Origin: Clostridia bacterium | GTDB taxonomy: Bacteria; Bacillota; Clostridia; Lachnospirales; Cellulosilyticaceae | Assembly: GCA_029239755.1 (NCBI GenBank) | Contig: JARBUI010000011.1 | Coordinates: forward strand, 1-64,000 | Direction of reading: 5' to 3' | Length of the DNA: 64,000 bases | In this document: positions 34,095 to 41,958 of the stretch, piece by piece | How positions within the stretch are numbered: position 1 is the first letter of the stretch | Layout: every line of letters begins with the position of its first letter | Notes under the pieces: generated by a model | Seen by the model: only the letters and a program-made list of their open reading frames with translations | Told to the model about the DNA's origin: nothing | Database searches by the model: none | Translations under genes and position numbers: made by a program

Positions 34095-34137
34095 CTTATT
34101 TTTCAGATATGTGCATTTCAAGTATCTGAAAAATAAG
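34095..34137. terminator. Terminator after the Suv3-like gene
   Basis: A 15-bp perfect stem (34095-34109 with 34123-34137), closing a 13-base loop. It lies only 5 bases after the stop codon. Confidence 0.75.
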
Positions 34138-34190
34138 TTGTCATATTAGACGTACATTAAAAACTCTTTTTGTTTTTTTATAAAAGGGAG

Positions 34191-34219
34191 TTGACATATA
34201 AATGAATGTGTAATATACT
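34191..34219 (+). promoter_or_regulatory. Promoter and long 5' UTR of the csp gene
   Basis: TTGACA and TATACT are 17 bases apart. The transcript has an untranslated leader of about 130 bases, as is usual for cold-shock mRNAs whose leader refolds with temperature. Confidence 0.8.
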
Positions 34220-34355
34220 AATAAAGTATTTCGTATGTATCCATAACTTTCACATGTTATTAGAGATTATATACTTGTAAATATAATCTGTAGTAATATG
34301 TGAATTTTTTGTTGCAATGAAAGTACACAATTTAAAAAAAGTAGGAGGTACCTCA

Positions 34356-34556
34356 ATGAATAAAGGTACAGTAAAATGGTTTAATGCAGAAAAAGGTTTT
34401 GGATTTATCGCAAGAGAAGATGGTGACGATGTATTCGTACATTTCTCAGCAATCCAAGGAGATGGATTCAAATCTCTTGAAGAAGGTCAAAAAGTTAGCT
34501 TTGATATTACACAAGGTAATCGTGGCGCTCAAGCAGAAAACGTTACTAAATTATAA
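34356..34556 (+). CDS. Cold-shock domain protein
   Basis: A 66-residue CspA-family RNA chaperone ([21 protein letters not shown]1 KGFGFI, RNP2 DVFVHF). It binds single-stranded RNA with little sequence preference. AGGAGG lies 7 bases before the ATG at 34356; an upstream in-frame ATG in the leader was not used. Codons are strongly biased (GAA, GGT), as in highly expressed genes. A terminator follows 14 bases after the stop. Confidence 0.95.
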   Translation: MNKGTVKWFNAEKGFGFIAREDGDDVFVHFSAIQGDGFKSLEEGQKVSFDITQGNRGAQAENVTKL

Positions 34557-34570
34557 TAAAAAAGTGAAAG

Positions 34571-34602
34571 CAGCTATTGCGTAAAGCAATAGCTGTTTTT
34601 TT
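34571..34602 (+). terminator. Terminator of the csp gene
   Basis: CAGCTATTGC and GCAATAGCTG form a 10-bp perfect stem with a 5-base loop and a run of seven T. Confidence 0.93.
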
Positions 34603-34608
34603 ATGTAA

Positions 34609-36021
34609 TTATATTTCTCTGCAGTTCTTAATCGTCTGATAAAGAATATCAATACCTCGGACTATTTCGTCGTCGCTAAGGCTGCCGTATCCTATTAAAA
34701 GCTCTCGGGTATGGAGTCCTTTAATTAATGCATGTTCTTCAACAGTTGGAACTTTTACTCCGTTATTTTCTAAATGGGATAATAAAGAAGGAGTAAAATT
34801 TACACTTTCAAATTCAGCAGCTAGGTGAATGCCAGCAGTGTGTCCTGTAATACTTACTTTGTCTTTAAATTTTGACTTAAGTGTATGGATGACCAATTGA
34901 TTTTTTTGATGATAAAATTTCTTGGATTTTCTTATATGTGTATCAAGATAACCATTCTCTATGAATTTTGCTAAAGTTAGCTGTTCTAAAACTGGAGAAT
35001 GAATATCTTCTGTATATTTGATGTTTTGCATGGCATGAGTAAGAGAAGGAGGTATAATCATATATCCCAGTCTTAAAGCAGGACATAATATTTTACTGAA
35101 GGTACCAATATAAATGACTCTTTCGGGGTCGAGACTTTGCATTGACTGTATGGGTAGTCCTTCAAATCTGAATTCGCTGTCATAATCATCTTCGACAATA
35201 TAACATAGCTTCTCGCGGGCATAACGGATGAGGTCAATTCTCCGTTTAATAGGCAGTACACTCCCTGTAGGAAATTGATGAGACGGGGTAGTAAATATCA
35301 AACTGGGATAGAGCTGTTTTGGGAGTAAAGATGTATTTATGCCAAAAGCATCTGCTGAAACAGGATGTACAGACATATTTTGTTGTTTGAGAATATCTAA
35401 AATACCATGACTTAACGGATCTTCCGCCAATACTTCTTTATTTTGCATACTAAAATGTTTAGTTATCATTGTAAAGGCCTGCGCTGCCCCTGTAGTAATT
35501 AAAACACTACTAGGATCACAAGAAACACCCCGTACGCGTCTTAGATAGTGTACAAGAGCATATCTTAAAGCATAACAGCCTCTAGGCTCGTGATAATCAA
35601 GCTGCATAGCAGGCAGATTTTCACATACATATTTATAGAGTGCTCCCCATTTCTCTTTTGGAAAAAGTGAAAGATTCGGAACACCTGTTCTGAAATCAAT
35701 AATTGCCTTATTAGGTTCGTGCCTTAAACCCATAATGTTTTCTTTGATAATGGGAGGACTGTTCATAAAGTTTTCAAGAAAAAGATCTGTGGTTACATAG
35801 GTTCCGGAGCCTTTGACAGAATGGATATATCCTTCTGCTAATAATTGATCATAAACCTCTAACATAATGTTTCTAGATACATAAAGGTCTTTAGCGAGTT
35901 GTCTTGTTGAAGGCAGCTTTTCATCTGCTCTTAAAGTACCTGTGAGTATGTTCGTCTTTATGCCCTCATAAATTTGTCTGCTCAAGGTTTGGTCAGCAGA
36001 TCGGTCAATTTTAAGATACAT
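34609..36021 (-). CDS. MocR-family (GntR / class I aminotransferase) regulator
   Basis: A 470-residue MocR-type regulator. The winged helix occupies residues 1-75 (LSRQIYEGIKTNILTGTLRADEKLPSTRQLAKDLYVSRN). The aminotransferase domain follows, with the PLP site in YIGTFSKILCPALRLGYM (Lys). It is expected to sense PLP or a PLP-dependent effector, as in PdxR. The start was set at the ATG at 36021 behind AAGGGGGAT; a 22-residue N-terminal extension is not supported. Divergent from an EamA transporter that it probably controls. Confidence 0.88.
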   Translation of the reverse strand: MYLKIDRSADQTLSRQIYEGIKTNILTGTLRADEKLPSTRQLAKDLYVSRNIMLEVYDQLLAEGYIHSVKGSGTYVTTDLFLENFMNSPPIIKENIMGLRHEPNKAIIDFRTGVPNLSLFPKEKWGALYKYVCENLPAMQLDYHEPRGCYALRYALVHYLRRVRGVSCDPSSVLITTGAAQAFTMITKHFSMQNKEVLAEDPLSHGILDILKQQNMSVHPVSADAFGINTSLLPKQLYPSLIFTTPSHQFPTGSVLPIKRRIDLIRYAREKLCYIVEDDYDSEFRFEGLPIQSMQSLDPERVIYIGTFSKILCPALRLGYMIIPPSLTHAMQNIKYTEDIHSPVLEQLTLAKFIENGYLDTHIRKSKKFYHQKNQLVIHTLKSKFKDKVSITGHTAGIHLAAEFESVNFTPSLLSHLENNGVKVPTVEEHALIKGLHTRELLIGYGSLSDDEIVRGIDILYQTIKNCREI

Positions 36022-36043
36022 GTTATCCCCCTTTGTTCTAAAA

Positions 36044-36076
36044 GTGGTACTATAAATTATTGTAAATGTGGAACTA
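36044..36076. promoter_or_regulatory. Direct-repeat operator candidate for the MocR regulator
   Basis: GTGGTACTA (36044-36052) and GTGGAACTA (36068-36076) repeat in the same orientation with starts 24 bases apart, followed by an opposite CCAC block. MocR proteins usually bind such direct repeats. They sit between the regulator and the transporter. Confidence 0.5.
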
Positions 36077-36147
36077 CACCAAACCACCTTGGATTGATAT
36101 GATTATAACATATTTTAGCAAATAAAATTCAAGGAGGTAATCAGATC

Positions 36148-37092
36148 ATGAAAAAGAATGCAGCAGCCTATTTACAATTAGCATTAGGGATGTTTCTAGC
36201 TGGAAGCACAGTTGTTGTAAGCAAGTATATCAGTGATATCCCAATATTTATTTCTCAAGCAACTAGTTTGATATTTTCAATTATTATTTTATTTCCAACA
36301 GCCTATATAAAGGAAGGCGGCTTTAAAACACTCAGCGCTTCTAAAAAAGACTGGACTCTAATGTTTTTTCAAAGCGTAACGGGTCTCGTTCTTTTTAGAA
36401 TCCTTATTTTTCTAGGGCTTAGATATACCAGCGCTGTTGCAGCTGGTATTATCAGCAGTACGACACCAGTTATATTGGTACTATTTTCAACTGTTTTTCT
36501 AAAAGAAAGGCTTCGTAAACAAGTTCTGATTGGAGTTATCATGTGTATGGCAGGGATGGTACTCATCAACACGGGGGAAGAGGTTAAAACATTTGGGGAA
36601 ATATCTCATTCACTATTAGGAAATGGACTGGTACTTTTAGCAATGATTAGTGAAGCAGCATTTACAATTTTAAGAAAAAAGCAAACCCATCAGCATAGAC
36701 CTATTACGGTTTGCCTAATCATTATGGTATTTGCCTTTTTGCTAACTCTGCCAGGAGCAATTTATCAGATGCAGAATTTTAGAGATTATGATATAGAAAT
36801 TTTAAAAATAATAGCTATGATTTACTATGGCGTTTTTGGTTCGGCTGCTGCATATATATGTTGGCTTAGTGGTATTGCAAAAGTTGATGCTAGTATTGCC
36901 GCAGGATTTTCGGGGATTATGCCAGTGAGCTCTGTGGTTCTTTCTATGCTGTTTTTAAAGGAAAAAATAGTATGGCAGTATTTATTAGGGATGGGAATGA
37001 CACTTATAAGTATCTATATAATTATTGCAGTTGATGCTAAAAAAGTAAAAAAATTGAACTCAGGAAATTCAGTTTCTCATATTGCTAATTAG
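36148..37092 (+). CDS. EamA-family (DMT) transporter
   Basis: A 314-residue transporter with ten predicted transmembrane helices in two EamA repeats (TSAVAAGIISSTTPVILVLFS in repeat 1, DASIAAGFSGIMPVSSVVLS in repeat 2). AAGGAGG lies 13 bases before the ATG. Divergent with the MocR regulator, so it probably exports or imports an amine or vitamin-related metabolite, but the substrate cannot be fixed. Confidence 0.88.
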   Translation: MKKNAAAYLQLALGMFLAGSTVVVSKYISDIPIFISQATSLIFSIIILFPTAYIKEGGFKTLSASKKDWTLMFFQSVTGLVLFRILIFLGLRYTSAVAAGIISSTTPVILVLFSTVFLKERLRKQVLIGVIMCMAGMVLINTGEEVKTFGEISHSLLGNGLVLLAMISEAAFTILRKKQTHQHRPITVCLIIMVFAFLLTLPGAIYQMQNFRDYDIEILKIIAMIYYGVFGSAAAYICWLSGIAKVDASIAAGFSGIMPVSSVVLSMLFLKEKIVWQYLLGMGMTLISIYIIIAVDAKKVKKLNSGNSVSHIAN

Positions 37093-37104
37093 ATTGTAAT
37101 TAAA

Positions 37105-37119
37105 TGTAAATTATTTGAA
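37105..37119 (+). promoter_or_regulatory. Zur-box candidate upstream of znuA promoter
   Basis: TGTAAATTATTTGAA matches the recurrent TGyAAAntATTTG motif of the zinc genes and lies 9 bases before the znuA -35 box. The identical 13-base core TGTAAATTATTTG recurs at 40289. Confidence 0.5.
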
Positions 37120-37127
37120 TTTTATAC

Positions 37128-37176
37128 TTGATAATCCCTTTTGTTCGTTATACAATAAAGATGCAAACTATTTGCA
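37128..37176 (+). promoter_or_regulatory. znuA promoter with overlapping Zur-box candidate
   Basis: TTGATA and TACAAT are 17 bases apart (37128-37133, 37151-37156). A perfect palindrome, TGCAAA-CTA-TTTGCA (37162-37176), covers the start point, so repressor binding there should block transcription. Confidence 0.65.
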
Positions 37177-37199
37177 ACAACAAAAGGGAGGTTATTTTA

Positions 37200-38120
37200 T
37201 TGAAAAGACTAAATATAAAAAAAGCATTTAGTGTATGTTTAGTTATTGTATTACTCAGTATGCTAACGGCGTGTAATGGCAATACTCTAACAAAAGATGC
37301 CACTAGTAAAGAAGGCGCGAATAAGTTTACCATAGTAACTTCTTTTTATCCTATATATATTGCTGCTTTAAATGTTGCAAAAGATATTGAAGGCGTGGAG
37401 GTTATAAATATGACAGAACCTATTACGGGGTGTCTGCATGATTATACGATTTCACCTAAAGACATGAAGACACTGGAAGATGCTCAGGTATTTGTTATTA
37501 ATGGGGCAGGAATGGAATCTTTTATGGAGAGTGTCATAAGTCAGTTGAAGGATCTTAAAATCGTCGAGGCAAGTAAAGGGATAGAGCTTATTGAAGGCGA
37601 TGGGGAGATAGAGAACAATCCTCATGTATGGGTTAGCATTTCAAATGCTATTACTGAGGTGCAAAATATAGAAAGTCAGCTTTCTGCTATAGACCCATCC
37701 CATAGCGAGGCCTATAAAAAGAATGCGAAGGCTTATATTCAAAAGCTGGAGGAAATAAGAAGTAAAATGCATGAAGCATTAGATAATGTTTCTCAAAAGG
37801 ATATTGTAACATTTCATGAGGCTTTCCCTTACTTTGCTAAAGAATTTAATCTTAATATTGCGGGGGTAGTTGAGCGTGAACCAGGCTCAGAGCCAAGTGC
37901 AAAAGAATTAGGGGAAACGGTTGATCAAATCAAAACATTAGGGATTAAAGCTTTATTTGCAGAACCACAGTATCCTAAGCGGGCAGCTGAGGTCATAGCT
38001 AACGAAACCGGTGCAAAGGTCTATACGCTTGACCCAGCTGTAACCGGTCCGATGGAGGCGGATGCCTATATTCAGATTATGACAAAAAATCTAGAGGTAT
38101 TGAAAGAGGCGCTTAAATGA
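37200..38120 (+). CDS. znuA: Zinc ABC transporter substrate-binding lipoprotein
   Basis: A 306-residue cluster A-I metal-binding lipoprotein. It begins at a TTG 10 bases after GGGAGG, followed by a signal and the lipobox LTAC. Metal-ligand-bearing segments are CLHDYTISPKD, NPHVWVSIS and FHEAFPYFAKE. The His-rich loop of many ZnuA proteins is missing. Zinc rather than manganese is inferred from the neighbouring Zur-like regulator and COG0523 genes. First gene of znuA-znuC-znuB; its end overlaps znuC by 4 bases. Confidence 0.85.
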   Translation: MKRLNIKKAFSVCLVIVLLSMLTACNGNTLTKDATSKEGANKFTIVTSFYPIYIAALNVAKDIEGVEVINMTEPITGCLHDYTISPKDMKTLEDAQVFVINGAGMESFMESVISQLKDLKIVEASKGIELIEGDGEIENNPHVWVSISNAITEVQNIESQLSAIDPSHSEAYKKNAKAYIQKLEEIRSKMHEALDNVSQKDIVTFHEAFPYFAKEFNLNIAGVVEREPGSEPSAKELGETVDQIKTLGIKALFAEPQYPKRAAEVIANETGAKVYTLDPAVTGPMEADAYIQIMTKNLEVLKEALK

Positions 38121-38905
38121 TTCAAGAGAAATGTGACAGTATAAACTGTAGGGAGTGCGGCTCCAGTTTTTGTTGCACCAAGATAAAACATATTAGTGTT
38201 AAACATGGAAGTAATCAAATTTTAAAAGATGTTAATCTGCATATCCATTGCGGTGAGCTTACTGCTATTATAGGTGTGAACGGCGCAGGAAAAAGTACAC
38301 TTTTAAAGGCATTGCTTGGGGAAATTCCGCATCTTGGAGAAATCGTCTATCTGGAAACTAAAAATAAGGTAACAAAAACTCCAATTATAGGCTATGTGCC
38401 ACAAAAACTAGATTTTGACCTAAGTTCACCTATGAGTGTTTTAGATGTTTTTGCAGCAGCTAAGTCTAAAAAACCGATATGGTGGGGAACACCGAAAAAA
38501 GTTAGAGAAAGGGCAAAGGCAAGCTTAGCTAAAGTAGAAGCCGAGCAGCTTATTGACAGGCAGTTAGGTGTGCTGTCAGGTGGTGAGCTTCAAAGAGTGC
38601 TGTTAGCCTTGGCGCTAAATCCGATACCCAACATTTTGCTTTTAGATGAACCGGTTTCAGGCATAGATCATAAGGGATTAAAACTATTTTATCAAACAGT
38701 TGCAGATATAAGAAAAACATATGATTTATCTATTATATTAGTTTCTCATGATTTACATTTAGTAGCACATTATGCAGATAGGGTAGCTCTGTTAAATAAT
38801 GGAACAATAGAAATCTGTGGTACGCCGCAGGAAGTTTTTGCAAGCCATGAAGTAAATGCATTATTTAATATGGGTTCTTATGAGAGGGTTAAAGAGGGAG
38901 AATAG
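38117..38905 (+). CDS. znuC: Zinc ABC transporter ATPase with cysteine-rich N-terminus
   Basis: A 262-residue ATPase. Walker A is GVNGAGKSTLL, signature LSGGELQRVLLALAL, Walker B ILLLDEPVSGID and H-loop VSHDLH. Ahead of the ATPase fold is an extra 20-residue segment with five cysteines (EKCDSINCRECGSSFCC), absent from typical ZnuC, which could bind zinc. The start overlaps znuA by 4 bases. Middle gene of the zinc transporter operon. Confidence 0.88.
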   Translation: MIQEKCDSINCRECGSSFCCTKIKHISVKHGSNQILKDVNLHIHCGELTAIIGVNGAGKSTLLKALLGEIPHLGEIVYLETKNKVTKTPIIGYVPQKLDFDLSSPMSVLDVFAAAKSKKPIWWGTPKKVRERAKASLAKVEAEQLIDRQLGVLSGGELQRVLLALALNPIPNILLLDEPVSGIDHKGLKLFYQTVADIRKTYDLSIILVSHDLHLVAHYADRVALLNNGTIEICGTPQEVFASHEVNALFNMGSYERVKEGE

Positions 38906-38908
38906 TAT

Positions 38909-39745
38909 ATGTCAATTTGGTATAGTCTTATAGACTTTTTACTGCCTTTTGAATGGACGCAGTATACATTTATGAAAAATGCCCTTTTAGGAGTACTTTT
39001 AGTTACACCTATGTTTGGGCTATTAGGAACAATGGTTGTTAATAATAAAATGGCCTTTTTTTCAGATGCTCTTGGACATTCAGCACTTACGGGAATAGCC
39101 CTGGGCGTTCTTTGGAAAGTTACCAATCCTCTTTGGTCCATGCTTCTTTTTAGTATTCTCATGACCTTTGCCATTATAAAAGTTAAAAGTACAAATACAG
39201 CTTCAATGGATACTGTTATAGGGGTATTTTCTTCTACAGCTGTAGCTCTAGGAATTGTGATTTTGTCCTATAAAGGTGGCTTTGCAAAATACTCTGTTTA
39301 TTTAATAGGAGACTTATTAAGTATTACACCTAAAGATTTAATGCTGCTTGTAGTAACCTTTATAATTGTTGTTCTATTATGGATAAGTGCTTTTAATAGA
39401 ATCTTTCTAGTAAGTCTTAATCCATCCCTTGCAAGGAGCAGAGGGATCTTGGTGCATTTTTGGGAGTATGTTTTTGCCCTTACTGTTGCAGTTATTGTTA
39501 CTTTATCTATACAATGGGTAGGGACTATGATTATTAGTTCAATGCTAGTACTGCCAGCAGCAGCAGCGAGAAATGTTGCATGTAATGTTAAACAATATAC
39601 GTTTTTTTCTGTGTTAATAGCCCTTATTTCGGGCCTTAGTGGCCTTATTCTTTCGTACTTTTTGGGGGTAGCGTCAGGGGCAACGATTGTGCTCGTATTA
39701 GGAGCATTTTTTGCAATAACTTATGTGATTAAATTAAAAAAATAG
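38909..39745 (+). CDS. znuB: Zinc ABC transporter permease
   Basis: A 278-residue ABC-3 family permease with about eight transmembrane helices (MAFFSDALGHSALTGIALG is the family signature). It begins 4 bases after the znuC stop with AGAGGGAG before it. Completes the importer with ZnuA and ZnuC. Faces the zur-like gene tail to tail, with a terminator between. Confidence 0.9.
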   Translation: MSIWYSLIDFLLPFEWTQYTFMKNALLGVLLVTPMFGLLGTMVVNNKMAFFSDALGHSALTGIALGVLWKVTNPLWSMLLFSILMTFAIIKVKSTNTASMDTVIGVFSSTAVALGIVILSYKGGFAKYSVYLIGDLLSITPKDLMLLVVTFIIVVLLWISAFNRIFLVSLNPSLARSRGILVHFWEYVFALTVAVIVTLSIQWVGTMIISSMLVLPAAAARNVACNVKQYTFFSVLIALISGLSGLILSYFLGVASGATIVLVLGAFFAITYVIKLKK

Positions 39746-39755
39746 TTCAGTTCAT

Positions 39756-39795
39756 AATAGTAGGTTATTTGCACTCTGGGCAATAGCCTACTATT
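39756..39795. terminator. Bidirectional terminator znuB / zur
   Basis: AATAGTAGG(T)TATT(T)GC pairs with GCAATAGCCTACTATT with minor mismatch. It overlaps the 3' end of the Fur-family gene. Confidence 0.75.
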
Positions 39796-40181
39796 TCAAG
39801 TTTGTGGTCTAGAATTTCAAAATCGCTGTTTTCTGAGACCGCTTTTTCGATTAAAGAGCAAGGGCAGTTTGTTAAAGGAACCATACGTTTGCATTTTAGA
39901 CATACCATATAGTGTTTATGGGTATGAGTATTAAGTTCGTAAACAGCTTTTTTGGATTCTGAAAGGGTGCTTTTAACGGCAATATTTTTAGAACAGAAAA
40001 GTTCAAGTGTTCGATAAATGGTAGAAAGGTTGACTGTCGGCTGTAATAAGGCTGCTTTTAGATAAATATCCTCTGCTGAGACAGGACTTTCCGATTCTTG
40101 TAATAAGTCTAACACAAGGTTTCTTTGAATAGTTGACTTAATACCATGACTTGTAAAAAACGCTTGATGGGTTTTATCCAT
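39765..40181 (-). CDS. zur: Fur-family regulator, probable Zur
   Basis: A 138-residue Fur-family repressor. N-terminal winged helix (RNLVLDLLQESESPVSAEDIY...TVNLSTIYRTLELF) and C-terminal dimerisation domain with HTHKHYMVCLKCKRM and the final CPECK, giving paired CxxC structural zinc ligands. Zinc specificity is inferred from the flanking zinc uptake operon and the COG0523 operon, as Fur and PerR paralogues look similar. An AT-rich 148-base gap to the COG0523 gene holds two motif copies. Confidence 0.82.
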   Translation of the reverse strand: MDKTHQAFFTSHGIKSTIQRNLVLDLLQESESPVSAEDIYLKAALLQPTVNLSTIYRTLELFCSKNIAVKSTLSESKKAVYELNTHTHKHYMVCLKCKRMVPLTNCPCSLIEKAVSENSDFEILDHKLEIVGYCPECK

Positions 40182-40230
40182 GTGTTAACATCCTTTCTTT
40201 TTAATGCGCTGTTTTTATTATATACCACTT

Positions 40231-40243
40231 TTGCAAATAATCC
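40231..40243. promoter_or_regulatory. Zur-box half-site candidate upstream of zur
   Basis: TTGCAAATAATCC matches, in the reverse orientation, the right half of the zinc-gene motif (ATTATTTGCA). It lies 50 bases before the zur start and may serve autoregulation. Confidence 0.4.
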
Positions 40244-40288
40244 TATGCATTATTGATAGGGATAGTATATAATGAAAAAGGAAATATA

Positions 40289-40303
40289 TGTAAATTATTT
40301 GTG
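40289..40303 (+). promoter_or_regulatory. Zur-box candidate of the COG0523 operon
   Basis: TGTAAATTATTTGTG lies about 16 bases after a TATAAT (40268-40273) and 26 bases before the first COG0523 start codon, a location suited to repression. Confidence 0.5.
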
Positions 40304-40328
40304 AGGTTAATGGGAAGGAGATGATATA

Positions 40329-41285
40329 ATGCCTATTGCGGTAGATATTTTTTCGGGGTTTTTGGGAGCAGGGAAAACAATGCTAATTAAGAAGCTGATT
40401 TCAGAAGGAGTCTATGAGAAAGATTTAGCTATTATAGAAAATGAATTTGGAGAAGTTGCAATAGATGGTACCTATCTTGAAGAAAGCTGCGCCCAGATTA
40501 AAGAAATTTATTCCGGTTGTATTTGCTGTTCAGTTTCTGGAGATTTTAAGAAGGCTATTCTTGATGTGCTGGAAAATTATCATGTAAGACGTATTATTAT
40601 AGAACCCTCTGGGGTGGCATCCTTATCTGATGTACTTAAAGTTTTTAAAGAAGATGTATTAAAAGAAAAGCTTATTTTGGGCAGAATAATTACTGTTGTG
40701 GATGTGTCTCGGTTTGAGATGTATAGGACGAACTTTAGTGCCTTTTATAAAAATCAAATCCAATATGCTAAAACGATTGTACTTAGCCGAATGGAGCTTC
40801 TCAAAAAAGAGCAGCTTGAAAAAGTTATTAATGAGATAAGGGGGCTGAATGCTTCGGCTTCTATTGTGACAACACCATGGAGTGAGATGGATGGACAGAT
40901 GATTGCAGAGGCTGATGAGAACAGTTTAAAAGAAGAACTTGTAAAAAAAATGAGTCAAAATATAAGGGGAATGAAGAAGGTAGCTTCAGCGGTTCAAAGA
41001 CCACATGCACATGACGTCTTTGATACATATGGAATGAATACGCTTGAGATTTTTGCAGAAAATAAACTTAGGTCTCTTTTAAGCAGTCTAAAAGATTCAT
41101 CAGCATATGGAGAGGTATTAAGAGCAAAAGGAATAGTCCACGTAGCTAAAGGAAAATGGGTTCAGTTTGATTACGTTAATGGGGAATATGAAATTCGCGA
41201 GTCAAAACCCTATTATACAGGAAAGTTATGTGTGATAGGTACGGGATTAAAAAAAGAAGCTTTAGCTGAACTTTTTAAGAGATAG
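40329..41285 (+). CDS. COG0523 (CobW-like) GTPase metallochaperone
   Basis: A 318-residue G3E-family GTPase. Walker A GFLGAGKTML, the metal-binding CxCC motif (SGCICCSV), EPSGVASL and VVDVSRFE are the family signature. The C-terminal CobW_C region follows (residues 225-318). COG0523 members move zinc under starvation or insert metals. The flanking zur and znu genes support zinc. First gene of a four-gene operon, AAGGAGATG before the ATG. Confidence 0.9.
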   Translation: MPIAVDIFSGFLGAGKTMLIKKLISEGVYEKDLAIIENEFGEVAIDGTYLEESCAQIKEIYSGCICCSVSGDFKKAILDVLENYHVRRIIIEPSGVASLSDVLKVFKEDVLKEKLILGRIITVVDVSRFEMYRTNFSAFYKNQIQYAKTIVLSRMELLKKEQLEKVINEIRGLNASASIVTTPWSEMDGQMIAEADENSLKEELVKKMSQNIRGMKKVASAVQRPHAHDVFDTYGMNTLEIFAENKLRSLLSSLKDSSAYGEVLRAKGIVHVAKGKWVQFDYVNGEYEIRESKPYYTGKLCVIGTGLKKEALAELFKR

Positions 41286-41295
41286 GGGGGCCTTG

Positions 41296-41958
41296 ATGTT
41301 AAAAACACAAGTAGAACTAGTAACTGGTTTTATTGGAGCAGGGAAAACAGCTTTTATAAGCAATTTACTTAAGGAGACTGCTGTAAGTGATGAGCATATT
41401 GTTGTACTGCAGCTCGAAAAAGGACAAGAAGAGCTTGTTAAAGAAACTAAAAAAGGAGCAGATATTACTTGTTTGACACCAAAAGTAGATGTCTTAACCG
41501 TAACTTATCTTAGTCATATTCTCCTTTTGTATGAGCCAGACAGGGTTATTATTGAATGTAATGGTACGAGGAGCCTTGATGAGCTGCTTGCTTTATTTAA
41601 TCATCCAATGATAAAGAAGAAGGCCTTTATTTCAACACTGTTTAACCTTGTTGAAGCGCCTGTATTTAGAGTATATTGGCAAAATCTAAAACCGCTGTTA
41701 ATACATGCTCTTAGTGCCAGTGATATGATTTTAGTGACCAAAAGCCACTTAATAAGAAAAGAGGATAAAGCGGACCTTAAGAATCTGCTTGAAAATGAAA
41801 ATACTCATGGCCATATTTTGTTTACAGAGGATGTAGCACATATGGAGCAAGTTATAAAAACGTGTAATCTCTTAGATAAAGGGTGGACTAAGGAGATGAG
41901 AATTAAGTTTATAAGAAGGCTGAAAAAAATACAAAATGATGAAGGGGAAGTAGGATGA
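41296..41958 (+). CDS. Partial COG0523-like GTPase without CxCC
   Basis: A 220-residue second member of the G3E GTPase family. Walker A is GFIGAGKTAF and RVIIECNGTRSLDEL matches the family. The CxCC metal motif is absent (only one Cys, in DITCLTP) and the C-terminal CobW_C domain is missing. It may be a partner subunit or a degenerate paralogue. The ATG at 41296 behind GGGGGG was used. Its end overlaps the permease gene by 4 bases. Confidence 0.8.
   Translation: MLKTQVELVTGFIGAGKTAFISNLLKETAVSDEHIVVLQLEKGQEELVKETKKGADITCLTPKVDVLTVTYLSHILLLYEPDRVIIECNGTRSLDELLALFNHPMIKKKAFISTLFNLVEAPVFRVYWQNLKPLLIHALSASDMILVTKSHLIRKEDKADLKNLLENENTHGHILFTEDVAHMEQVIKTCNLLDKGWTKEMRIKFIRRLKKIQNDEGEVG

Noticed and set aside
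36022-36087. N-terminal extension of the MocR regulator
   Set aside because: The extra 22 codons lie upstream of the clear AAGGGGGAT ribosome site and overlap the operator region.
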